Shown in pieces: positions 26,454 to 33,664 of a stretch of DNA of 56,096 nt. The position numbers were made by a program, and so were the translations under genes. The stretch lies in contig NZ_JABXKJ010000252.1 in NCBI RefSeq assembly GCF_017115085.1, forward strand, positions 1-56,096, read 5' to 3'. The notes beneath the pieces are model-generated. The model was given only the letters and a program-made list of their open reading frames with translations. It was not told where the DNA came from and did no database searches. Source of the stretch: Nostoc sp. NMS7. GTDB lineage: Bacteria; Cyanobacteriota; Cyanobacteriia; Cyanobacteriales; Nostocaceae. How positions within the stretch are numbered: position 1 is the stretch's first letter; every line of letters starts with the position of its first letter.

Positions 26454-26477
26454 AGAAGTGCGGGCTACGCCTACGCT
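26404..26477. repeat. Nested dispersed repeats inserted in the PIN gene
   Basis: An outer repeat GCGATGCCTGCGG ... TGCGGGCTACGCCTACGC (compare 17941-17972) is itself split by an inner unit TGGTCACTGAGC ... CTCTGGTAGAGAAG (the inverse of units at 19600-19640). Length is compatible with the reading frame, but the inner unit brings a TAG stop. Confidence 0.7.
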
Positions 26478-26543
26478 ACTTTGGATAGTGATTTTGATAT
26501 TTATCGGCGTTATCGCAAAAAGCCTTTTGAGCGGGTATTTTAG
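26454..26543 (+). pseudogene. Severed 3' end of the PIN toxin gene
   Basis: In frame with the toxin after its TAG stop: repeat-derived RSAGYAY, then ATLDSDFDIYRRYRKKPFERVF (quoted in part as ATLDSDFDIYRR), ending at TAG 26541-26543. TLDSDF is the last conserved acidic motif of PIN domains. Confidence 0.75.
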
Positions 26544-26603
26544 GGATGCGATCGCAAGCGAAACATAGTTAACATCAAAATATGAAAAAGAAGGTTGTCA
26601 ATT

Positions 26604-26846
26604 ATGGATTTTGTGATCAAAGTGATGCCCAAAGGTGAACTAGAACTACCAGATGAAATAAAAGCACAACTTCGTCCTGGTGATGAATACGAGGTTTCTC
26701 TGATAGAAGACTCTATTGTTTTAAAAAAAATACAGAAAGATTTAGACATAAAAGAATGGTTTCGTATAATTGAGGAATTAAGCCCTGACCCCAATCAGCC
26801 GACTCTTGAAGAAATTAGCAAGATAGTAAAGGAAGTGCGACGGTAA
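26604..26846 (+). CDS. AbrB/SpoVT-like small protein, possible antitoxin
   Basis: 80 residues from ATG 26604 (a TTG at 26595 is less likely; GAAGG precedes the ATG by 9 bases). The N-terminal half, MDFVIKVMPKGELELPDEIK then PGDEYEVSLIEDSIVLKKI, has the swapped-hairpin AbrB pattern, in which KGELELPDEI resembles the strand-turn of MazE/AbrB antitoxins. The C-terminal half is acidic and helical (EEISKIVKEVRR). No toxin gene follows in the same direction. Its end overlaps 69 bp with the convergent gene 26778-27005. An orphan antitoxin is likely, by inference. Confidence 0.65.
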   Translation: MDFVIKVMPKGELELPDEIKAQLRPGDEYEVSLIEDSIVLKKIQKDLDIKEWFRIIEELSPDPNQPTLEEISKIVKEVRR

Positions 26847-27005
26847 TTCCGCCCAATTCAATTGTTTACTAATTTTTTTGAACACAATTTCATCTTCTGT
26901 AACTAAAACTTCATACTCAGTACAAGGCTGAAGCCTCACCAACACCTCTGGCGGGATTTCGAGTTTTCCTTCAGCCGTCACTTTGGCAACAATATTTGTA
27001 TTCAT
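26778..27005 (-). CDS. AbrB/SpoVT-like small protein, convergent with its paralogue
   Basis: 75 residues, ATG at 27005 with GAGGA about 9 bases upstream. Residues 1-50 (MNTNIVAKVTAEGKLEIPPE, then EYEVLVTEDEIVFKKISKQL) are clearly AbrB-like and parallel the neighbour on the other strand (EYEVSLIEDSIVLKKIQKDL). From about residue 56 the frame runs antisense into the neighbouring gene and loses protein character, so the native tail is probably missing. Likely a decayed antitoxin. The arrangement suggests inverted duplication or independent arrivals. Confidence 0.55.
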   Translation of the reverse strand: MNTNIVAKVTAEGKLEIPPEVLVRLQPCTEYEVLVTEDEIVFKKISKQLNWAELPSHFLYYLANFFKSRLIGVRA

Positions 27006-27069
27006 AGTTTAAATTTTTCCTCTTTCATACATAAATTTTATCCTCATCTCCCCACTTCCTGCTAGAACC

Positions 27070-27366
27070 CTAATTTCTTAGGATGTACTGACTGATAATT
27101 TCTTTTAATTCTTGAGGCGATTCGTTAGCAATAGCTGCTCCAAAATTAGGACGGATAACCCACCACCAAAGCAGTGTTTCCAAAAGACTTGTTGGCTCAT
27201 CATTAGGACACCATTCAACATAACCTTCATTCACACCAATGAGATTGGCACAAAGTTCATTAGCTATGGCGACACGTTCATCTAGTTTTTCAAACTGTAC
27301 GATATTTTGCCAACTCACCTCACGAGAAATTGAGTTTATAATTGCTTGTAAATCTAGAGTAAGCAT
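27070..27366 (-). CDS. Hypothetical 98-residue protein, possible immunity partner
   Basis: I do not recognise a family. The protein is acidic, soluble, mostly helical, with a tryptophan-rich patch ETLLWWWVIRPNFG in the middle and a C-terminal PQELKEIISQYILRN helix. The ATG at 27366 follows the stop of the WHH nuclease-like gene by 74 bp on the same strand. Small acidic proteins downstream of toxin domains are often immunity proteins, so this is a candidate, by position and character only. Confidence 0.6.
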   Translation of the reverse strand: MLTLDLQAIINSISREVSWQNIVQFEKLDERVAIANELCANLIGVNEGYVEWCPNDEPTSLLETLLWWWVIRPNFGAAIANESPQELKEIISQYILRN

Positions 27367-27440
27367 TAAATAGTCCCTCCAAAAGCTCTAATAACCCTCA
27401 TGCCGAAATCTTGTTGTGCTTCAAATGACTGAATACTGAG

Positions 27441-27776
27441 CTATTCTCTAACTGTAATATTTGATGACTGTGTAATTTCTGCTTGTACAGAATTGTAAAA
27501 ATTAGTTATTTCTTGGTGGATTGAACCTTTCCCATGTTTAAGGCAGACTAAATTTCCTGTATTATGAATTGCTTCCGCACCAAATCTTTCGATGTTAGAA
27601 GTTGTTTGTCCAACAATATGATGCCAAGCTTGTCCAGCACTAGCCGCACCCATTGTTCTTTTAAATTCACCAAAGGTTTTAAAACCTTCTCCTTCTCTTT
27701 TAGGAGGAATTTCTGTTCTTAATACTAGTTCTTTTGCTAGTATTTTTGCTATTTCTTCCCTGCTTTCTTGTCTCAC
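27441..27776 (-). CDS. WHH-type nuclease domain, orphan C-terminal toxin module
   Basis: 111 residues from GTG 27776, the only standard start in the frame. The segment FKTFGEFKRTMG, then AWHHIVGQTTSNIERFG and IHNTGNLVCLKHGKGSIHQE matches the HNH/Endo VII-like C-terminal nuclease domains of polymorphic toxins, where W-H-H and a later N/H set form the metal site. It has none of the N-terminal delivery regions of full toxins, so it is a detached cassette or a solitary intracellular toxin. A 33-residue frame lies 20 bp upstream and a possible immunity gene downstream, forming a compact group of three. Nuclease activity is inferred. Confidence 0.65.
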   Translation of the reverse strand: MRQESREEIAKILAKELVLRTEIPPKREGEGFKTFGEFKRTMGAASAGQAWHHIVGQTTSNIERFGAEAIHNTGNLVCLKHGKGSIHQEITNFYNSVQAEITQSSNITVRE

Positions 27777-27795
27777 TTGTAGTACAATTGTGATT

Positions 27796-27897
27796 TTATT
27801 TTTCTATTTGGTCAATCAGCAGGGATTGAATGGTTTCAGCAACAGTTTCCTGGATTAGTAGCTTGAGTTCTTCAATAGTCAAATCTTTGACTTGCAT
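27796..27897 (-). CDS. 33-residue helical peptide, antitoxin N-terminus-like fragment
   Basis: ATG 27897 to TAA 27796, product beginning MQVKDLTIEELKLLIQETVA. It resembles the N-terminal helix common in short cyanobacterial antitoxin-like proteins (KDLTxEELxxLIxETVxE), but without the usual following region. It lies 20 bp before the GTG of the WHH gene. Either a leader peptide or a remnant. Confidence 0.5.
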   Translation of the reverse strand: MQVKDLTIEELKLLIQETVAETIQSLLIDQIEK

Positions 27898-28341
27898 GGG
27901 GTCGATAAATAGTAACTGTTTACGTTTTATCTTACTATAGGAATACTAAATGATTCGTAAGAGACAAGTCTGTATAAATAAACTCCGTATCTATTGCAGT
28001 TAAACGTGGCAGTTTAGGCAACTTTTACCTCGAAGGTTATTGTGAATATTTCCTTGTTATGAAGCGCCTGTTTTTCTGAATTTTACAAGGTTTCTATATA
28101 ATTCTCTATCCAAATTGACTCTACAACTCACAAATCAAAACCTCACCCTTGCTTTACCCAAGGGTAAATCTTTCCCTTTCCTTGGCAAGGAGAGGGATGT
28201 CCGTTAGGACAGGGTGAGGTTTTTCAAGATTTTTGGGTAATTCGATGACTTGTGTGTACACCGTAGGGTTTAGGACGGGGTGCCAAACCTGACGAAAGCG
28301 GCTCTAGAGGCATTCCTACAGGAATAGATAACCGTACCCTG
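27898..28341. repeat. Spacer with a large inverted repeat
   Basis: Bases 28137-28223 begin AAAACCTCACCCT and end AGGGTGAGGTTTT, with inner C-rich arms (CCCTTTCCTTGGCAAGGAG), a dispersed hairpin repeat. The rest is AT-rich without a gene. A frame open from 28266 leads into the protease fragment but has no start with a ribosome binding site. Confidence 0.6.
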
Positions 28342-28848
28342 ATGTTGAGCCAAAAATATCCTTACGAAGATATAGCGGAAGCCGAGGAAGTTTATTATGG
28401 AACAGATTTCAAGGAAAGTAAGGAGCTTAGTCCTAATGATTGGGCAATTCTGAAAATTAACCAACCTCTAGGTCGCAAATACGGTTATTTGGGATGGAAA
28501 TCGATACCTTCTGCTACGCTGGTTCGCAACGAAAAAGATTTCTTTTTCGTTGGTTATTCTGGAGATTTCCCTACCGAAAAGTATCAAAAATATTTCAGTG
28601 CTGGGCCAGGATGGACGGCAAGTTATGAGGCAGGATGCAGTATTGTCGGAGAAGAAGATGGTTTTTTATTACATGATTGCGCCACTGCTGCTGGTTCTTC
28701 GGGTAGCCCCATTGTTGGCGTAATTGGTGGCGACCCTTATATTGTGGCTCTGAATAATGCTGAAGCAAAAAATCTCAAGACTGGACAAGATATCATCAAT
28801 TATGCGGTAAAAATTTCTACCATCGAGGAGGCTTCTCGGGGAAATTAG
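28342..28848 (+). CDS. Trypsin-like serine protease missing its N-terminal half
   Basis: The product has 168 residues. The aspartate region (NDWAILKINQPLG) and the nucleophile region (DCATAAGSSGSPIVGV, serine in GSSGSP) of a V8/trypsin-type protease are present, with the substrate-binding region VGEEDGFLLHDC just before. The N-terminal barrel with the catalytic histidine (usually TAAHC) is absent from this frame and from the ~80 bp of open frame upstream. The gene is therefore 5'-truncated and cannot form a full catalytic triad; most likely a pseudogene. The ATG at 28342 is internal to the old gene. A strong hairpin follows at 28898-28927. Confidence 0.7.
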   Translation: MLSQKYPYEDIAEAEEVYYGTDFKESKELSPNDWAILKINQPLGRKYGYLGWKSIPSATLVRNEKDFFFVGYSGDFPTEKYQKYFSAGPGWTASYEAGCSIVGEEDGFLLHDCATAAGSSGSPIVGVIGGDPYIVALNNAEAKNLKTGQDIINYAVKISTIEEASRGN

Positions 28849-28897
28849 ATAGGCTTAGTTGTCTGTCAATCGAGCAACAATTCGGGTTATGAAGTAG

Positions 28898-28927
28898 AAA
28901 AGGAGTGCGATCGATCGCACTCCTTTT
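28898..28927. terminator. Perfect palindromic terminator-like hairpin
   Basis: AAAAGGAGTGCGATCGATCG and its completion form a perfect 30-base palindrome ending in TTTT, 49 bp after the protease fragment stop. It carries a HIP1-like GCGATCGATCGC core. It can act on both strands. Confidence 0.65.
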
Positions 28928-29035
28928 AGTTATCAGCGCTAAGTTATAAAATCTTAATTGGTAGGTGGTTCAACTGCTAATTTTGGCAGTGCTAAATTCA
29001 GTATAATTGCTTATTTGCAGTTGAAATATAGCGGT

Positions 29036-29100
29036 CTCGGCCCTTGTGAGATACAAGAACCCCACCCCCAACCCCCTCCCCGCAAGCGAGGAGGGGGCTA
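29036..29100. repeat. C/G-rich hairpin repeat
   Basis: ACCCCACCCCCAACCCCCTC leads into the hairpin 29072-29098 (CCCCCTCC, GAGGAGGGGG around GCAAGC). It belongs to the same dispersed family as 3247-3271. The remaining spacer up to 29197 holds nothing recognised. Confidence 0.65.
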
Positions 29101-29197
29101 TGACATATTTCATGTGATTAGGAAACGCTATAGCTGATTGTCCCCGTGATAGTGGAAGGCGATCGCTGATAAAATTTTGTTGGAGGGTTGCGATCGC

Positions 29198-29410
29198 TTA
29201 AGCTTGCTTTCGTAGTCTTTCTAAGTTTTGTTGATGCAACTCTGGGAAGTTTTCTAAATCATCTATTGACTGTGGAGCAGGGAAGATTACAGCGTCTTCA
29301 GAGGTGAATCTATCTAAATAAGTTTGAAAGGCTTGATCATCTTCTCTGTGGTCAAAGATATATTGACGCAATTGGGCACGGGGCATTGTCAGAAAATCTG
29401 GTTTACTCAT
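29198..29410 (-). CDS. DUF6887 family protein
   Basis: 70 residues from ATG 29410 (MSKPDFLTMPRAQLRQYIFD). The alternative GTG at 29422 adds four residues, but GGAG lies 6-9 bases before the ATG. The sequence fits the short cyanobacterial DUF6887 family: MxxRxxLRxYIxxHREDDxAFxxYxDR, then an acidic, proline-containing tail. Family members are usually paired with a DUF6888 gene, as here, where that gene ends within the ATG (ATGA overlap). The function is unknown; the arrangement looks like a toxin-antitoxin or small regulatory pair, which is inference. Confidence 0.8.
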   Translation of the reverse strand: MSKPDFLTMPRAQLRQYIFDHREDDQAFQTYLDRFTSEDAVIFPAPQSIDDLENFPELHQQNLERLRKQA

Positions 29411-29580
29411 ACATATCTCCACTTCCCGTTTAGGTAAATTATAATTTCATTTTCTTGACCAGCGAGAATTACAATATTTTTTGTTCGTTCATCAATTCGC
29501 ACTCAAAACACCGATAAATACATTTTAGTAGCCCAAAAACTTAAGATAAACAACGTTATTAATTGTTCTACAGTAGGCAT
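29407..29580 (-). pseudogene. DUF6888 family gene with an in-frame TGA
   Basis: Read from ATG 29580: MPTVEQLITLFILSFWATKM then YLSVF, a TGA at 29503-29505, then VRIDERTKNIVILAGQENEI and IIYLNGKWRYV, stop at 29407 overlapping the DUF6887 ATG. Both halves fit one DUF6888 protein of about 57 residues and are in the same frame, so a single TGA (perhaps with a 6-base TGAGTG insertion, as VFRID would be the expected join) interrupts it. A GTG directly after the TGA could restart the second half. Confidence 0.75.
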
Positions 29581-29897
29581 ACTTAAATTATTGCCATAAC
29601 AGATTTTTTCTTTAGCGTGACTTGAGTCAGGTTATCTTTCAACCGTGAAGTTTTATAAACACATTTGATGCATATTATCTCCGTGATAGTACAGGAATAA
29701 GGGGTTGGACTCGTTTGCCAGAGTGGAAGGCGATCGCTCCTAAAACCGATAAAATCTATTTGATATAGTTATGGCAATTACTCGCTCTGTGCTAGGGGCG
29801 GTTTATGCAAACAATCTCTAACTAGTGCGATCGCTCACCGTATTTGCGACAGCAGCACGATAAAATTCTAAAACCATAATCGTACTAAAAGGTCTAA
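29581..29897. other. Spacer upstream of pdhB
   Basis: AT-rich, with two short HIP1-containing CGATCGCT repeats (29731-29741 and 29827-29836). No gene. It must hold the promoters of pdhB and of the divergent DUF6888/6887 pair. Confidence 0.5.
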
Positions 29898-30881
29898 ATG
29901 GCAGAAACACTATTTTTCAACGCCTTACGCGAAGCCATTGATGAAGAAATGGCGCGTGACTCCAGCGTATTCGTTCTTGGTGAAGATGTCGGACACTACG
30001 GTGGTTCCTATAAAGTTACCAAAGACCTGTACCAAAAATATGGCGAACTCCGCATTCTAGACACCCCGATTGCCGAAAATAGCTTTACTGGGATGGCAGT
30101 GGGAGCTGCAATGACAGGGTTGCGTCCCATCATCGAAGGCATGAATATGGGCTTTTTATTGCTCGCTTTCAACCAAATAGCCAACAACGCTGGGATGCTG
30201 CGCTACACTTCTGGCGGTAACTTTAAAATTCCGATGGTAATTCGCGGTCCTGGAGGTGTCGGACGACAACTAGGGGCAGAACATTCTCAGCGACTAGAAA
30301 CTTACTTCCAAGCTGTGCCAGGATTGAAGATTGTTGCCTGCTCTACACCAAGAAACGCCAAAGGACTACTAAAATCCGCTATCCGCGATGATAACCCGGT
30401 GTTGTTCTTTGAACACGTTCTGCTTTACAACTTGAAAGAAGATTTACCAGAAGAAGAATATTTACTACCCCTAGATAAAGCAGAAGTTGTGCGCCAAGGA
30501 AAAGATGTCACAATTATCACTTATTCGCGGATGCGGCATCATGTGCTGCAAGCGGTAAAAACTTTGGAAAAACAAGGTTATGATCCAGAAGTTATCGATT
30601 TAATCTCGCTCAAGCCATTAGATTTTGATACCATTGGGGCATCAATACGGAAAACCCATAAAGTGATTGTAGTGGAAGAATCGATGCGAACTGCGGGCAT
30701 CGGAGCAGAAGTCATCGCCTCAATAAACGATCGCTTATTCGATGAATTGGATGCGCCAGTACTGCGGCTTTCTTCGCAAGATATCCCCACGCCTTACAAC
30801 GGCAATCTGGAACGATTAACAATTGTCCAACCAGAGCAAATAGTAGAAGCTGTGGAAAAAATGGTAGCGTTGCGGGTTTAA
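29898..30881 (+). CDS. pdhB: Pyruvate dehydrogenase E1 component subunit beta
   Basis: Beta subunit of the thiamine-diphosphate-dependent E1 enzyme, which decarboxylates pyruvate to feed acetyl-CoA formation. The 327 residues match the alpha-ketoacid dehydrogenase beta family. Seen are the N-terminal AETLFFNALREAIDEEMARD, the VFVLGEDVGHYGG motif with the glutamate that activates ThDP, GPGGVGRQLGAEHSQ, and the C-terminal transketolase domain with EVIDLISLKPLD and RLSSQDIPTPYNGNLE. The alpha subunit gene is not adjacent, as is common in cyanobacteria. The ATG at 29898 is the natural start. It reads towards secD, 290 bp away across a large hairpin repeat. Confidence 0.96.
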   Translation: MAETLFFNALREAIDEEMARDSSVFVLGEDVGHYGGSYKVTKDLYQKYGELRILDTPIAENSFTGMAVGAAMTGLRPIIEGMNMGFLLLAFNQIANNAGMLRYTSGGNFKIPMVIRGPGGVGRQLGAEHSQRLETYFQAVPGLKIVACSTPRNAKGLLKSAIRDDNPVLFFEHVLLYNLKEDLPEEEYLLPLDKAEVVRQGKDVTIITYSRMRHHVLQAVKTLEKQGYDPEVIDLISLKPLDFDTIGASIRKTHKVIVVEESMRTAGIGAEVIASINDRLFDELDAPVLRLSSQDIPTPYNGNLERLTIVQPEQIVEAVEKMVALRV

Positions 30882-30936
30882 AAGTTAAACCATGTCTATC
30901 TTGAAACCTGTAGTTCTTCGATGATCAAAAGGATTT

Positions 30937-31035
30937 GCCCTCATCCCCCAACCCCAAATCCCATATCTGGGATTCGGGGAGCCAGAATTTCAAAGTCCCT
31001 CTCCCAGATATGGGAGAGGGATTTAGGGTGAGGGC
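30937..31035. repeat. Large C/G-rich inverted repeat between pdhB and secD
   Basis: It begins GCCCTCATCCCCCAACCCC and ends TTTAGGGTGAGGGC, with an inner hairpin CTCTCCCAGATATGGGAGAG. It may also terminate pdhB transcription. Confidence 0.65.
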
Positions 31036-31172
31036 GAAAACTACGGTTCTCAACTTAGATGAGGTTTAGGAGTGAGGAGTTAATAATTTAATGATATTTA
31101 CAACTCCCCACTCCCCATTCATAACTGTACAAAAGAGAGCTATTATAGCCTTTGTCAGTTGCGAGTTATAGT

Positions 31173-32591
31173 ATGCAAAGACAGCGATCGCTATTAATTT
31201 TGATTGGAGTCCTGATAATCGCCGCCATTGTGGTGATTAATACAATTTCGATTCCGCTAGGACTGGACTTACGCGGAGGTTCACAGCTCACAATTCAAGT
31301 GAAAACAACACCGGAGATTAAGCAAATCACCGATCGCGAATTGGAAGCTGTGAAAAAAGTCGTTGAAGGCCGGATTAACGGTCTTGGCGTTTCTGAACCA
31401 GTCGTGCAAACTGTAGGGAAAGATCAAATCCTCGTGCAGTTACCCGGAGTCAGCGATCCACAGCAAGCGGAACGGGTTCTAGGGGGTACAGCGCAGTTAG
31501 AATTTCGCACGCAAAAGCCTGGTACGGAAACCCAACTGTTTGCTTTCCAAACATCACGAGCTGAATTGAAAGCAAAGCAACAAGATTTGAGAAAGAATAA
31601 CGATCAAGCAGCAATTGTCAAAAATCAGCAAGATTTGCAGAAAAATAATCAAGCGATCGCTGAATTGTTTGAAAGCACAAACCCCCCACTCGCAGGGAAA
31701 TTCCTCAAAGATGCAGCCGGTGAACCCACTCAAAACAACAATTGGAATGTTGCCATTCGCTTCGACCAAAAGGGTGGTGAACTGTTTGCCGAACTGACGA
31801 AAAAACTCGCCGGAACAGGACGCAGCATTGGCATTTTTCTAGACAATGAACTGATCAGCGCTCCCAGTGTCGGGCCAGAATTTGCTGCTAGTGGTATTAG
31901 TGGTGGTGCTGCTGTGATTACAGGTAGGTTTACCGCCCAAGAAGCTAACAACTTAGGTGTGCAGCTGCGGGGAGGTGCTTTACCCGTACCAGTGCAAATC
32001 GTCGAAAACCGCACTGTTGGGGCAACTTTAGGTAAAGATAGTATTCAACGCAGTCTTTACGCTGGTATTGGCGGATTGCTGTTAGTATTGATTTTCATGT
32101 TAGTTTACTACCGATTACCAGGGTTAATTGCCGACGTTGCTTTGATTATCTATGCGCTATTGACCTATGCGACCTTCGCTTTGCTAGGCGTGACATTAAC
32201 TCTTCCCGGTATTGCTGGGTTTATCCTCAGTATCGGCATGGCAGTTGATGCTAACGTCTTGATTTTTGAGCGCACCCGTGAAGAACTACGCGGTGGTAAA
32301 ACTTTATATCGTTCTATAGAGGCAGGATTCTACCGAGCTTGGTCTAGCATTTTAGATAGTCATGTCACATCATTAATTTCTTGTGCAGCACTGTTTTTCT
32401 TAGGAGCAGGTTTAGTTAAAGGCTTTGCTTTGACATTGGCGCTAGGGTTGGGGGTAAATTTATTTACTGCCATTACTTGTAGTCGCACACTGCTATTCCT
32501 ATCATTGCAATTTCCCAACTTACGTAAGCCAGAGTTGTTTTGTCCGAATCTCTCAACGTCAATTAAATCTGGTGCGGAGGTGCAGTCATGA
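31173..32591 (+). CDS. secD: Protein translocase subunit SecD
   Basis: RND-fold subunit of the SecDF complex, which uses the proton gradient to pull translocating proteins across the membrane. Membrane segment one is near the N-terminus (SLLILIGVLIIAAIVVI) and is followed by the family motif LGLDLRGGSQLT. A large periplasmic domain runs from ~40 to 285, and five more membrane spans follow from ~300, including PGIAGFILSIGMAVDANVLI. 472 residues. The periplasmic region carries a Q/N/K-rich segment (DLRKNNDQAAIVKNQQDLQK), longer than in many homologues. The frame opens at TTG 31152; the ATG at 31173 (MQRQRSLLILIG) is preferred. It overlaps secF (ATGA). Confidence 0.96.
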   Translation: MQRQRSLLILIGVLIIAAIVVINTISIPLGLDLRGGSQLTIQVKTTPEIKQITDRELEAVKKVVEGRINGLGVSEPVVQTVGKDQILVQLPGVSDPQQAERVLGGTAQLEFRTQKPGTETQLFAFQTSRAELKAKQQDLRKNNDQAAIVKNQQDLQKNNQAIAELFESTNPPLAGKFLKDAAGEPTQNNNWNVAIRFDQKGGELFAELTKKLAGTGRSIGIFLDNELISAPSVGPEFAASGISGGAAVITGRFTAQEANNLGVQLRGGALPVPVQIVENRTVGATLGKDSIQRSLYAGIGGLLLVLIFMLVYYRLPGLIADVALIIYALLTYATFALLGVTLTLPGIAGFILSIGMAVDANVLIFERTREELRGGKTLYRSIEAGFYRAWSSILDSHVTSLISCAALFFLGAGLVKGFALTLALGLGVNLFTAITCSRTLLFLSLQFPNLRKPELFCPNLSTSIKSGAEVQS

Positions 32592-33565
32592 AATTTAGTG
32601 TGATCAAACAGCGAAAATTATGGTGGACAACTTCTGTCATCGCCACGATCATTAGCATCGTGGCGATGGTGATTTCTTGGCAACAACTAGGCGCACCGCT
32701 ACGTCCCAGTTTAGATTTTGTTGGTGGTACGCGACTACAATTTGAACGCGATTGTACACAACCAAACAATTGCACTCAACCGATTGACATCTCTGATGTC
32801 AGGGAAGTAATTGACGCTCAGAAACTAAATAATAGTAGCATCCAAGTTATTGGTCAAAAGCAACAGGGAATATCGGTTCGCACAAAGACATTAGATGTCG
32901 AGCAACGCACCCAGTTACAAACAGCTTTGACTGAAAAAATTGGAGCCTTTGACCCGAAAGGCACTCAAATTGATACCGTTGGCCCGACACTTGGTCGTCA
33001 ACTACTTTCCCAAGGGTTATTAGCTCTGGTTGTCTCCTTCGCTGCGATCGTTATTTATTTGAGTGTGCGGTTCCAGCTAGACTATGCAGTAATCGCAATT
33101 CTTGCCTTGTTCCATGATGTTTTGATTACGCTGGGTGTTTTCTCCATCTTGGGATTAGTCGCAGGTATTGAAGTTGATAGCCTTTTCGTCGTTGCTATTT
33201 TGACTATTACTGGTTTCTCGGTTACAGATACCGTGATTATCTACGATCGCATTCGAGAAATACTGCATCTACATCCTAACGATCACATTGACAAAGTTGT
33301 TGATGATGCAATCAATCAAACTTTAACGCGATCACTTAATACCACGTTCACGGTTTTGCTAACATTATTTTCTCTATTCCTATTTGGCGGCGAAACCCTG
33401 AGAAACTTTTCTCTAGCTTTGATTATTGGCTTCACGATGGGCGCTTATTCAAGTATTTTCCTCGCTAGTCCTCTTTTAGCTTGGTGGCGAGAGCGCAAAG
33501 GTCAAACAAATGTGGTAAACAACGCTGAACCGATTGATACATCTACCAGTTCCCAGGATAGTTAA
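32588..33565 (+). CDS. secF: Protein translocase subunit SecF
   Basis: Partner of SecD. 325 residues with one N-terminal span (WWTTSVIATIISIVAMVIS), the periplasmic P4-like domain starting SLDFVGGTRLQFE, and five C-terminal spans with the family motifs ALFHDVLITLGVFS and ITGFSVTDTVIIYDRIRE. The start ATG overlaps the secD stop, so the two are co-translated. A small cysteine pair in the periplasmic part (ERDCTQPNNCTQ) is unusual and could form a disulfide. An IS200/IS605-type element lies directly downstream. Confidence 0.97.
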   Translation: MKFSVIKQRKLWWTTSVIATIISIVAMVISWQQLGAPLRPSLDFVGGTRLQFERDCTQPNNCTQPIDISDVREVIDAQKLNNSSIQVIGQKQQGISVRTKTLDVEQRTQLQTALTEKIGAFDPKGTQIDTVGPTLGRQLLSQGLLALVVSFAAIVIYLSVRFQLDYAVIAILALFHDVLITLGVFSILGLVAGIEVDSLFVVAILTITGFSVTDTVIIYDRIREILHLHPNDHIDKVVDDAINQTLTRSLNTTFTVLLTLFSLFLFGGETLRNFSLALIIGFTMGAYSSIFLASPLLAWWRERKGQTNVVNNAEPIDTSTSSQDS

Positions 33566-33664
33566 ACTTCTGTACATTTGACAAGAAATAACACGATTTG
33601 CCGACAAGCTCAGTGTCTTCAGACCTGAGTAGAGGCAAACGGCAGTTTTAACTGCCTTGAATAT

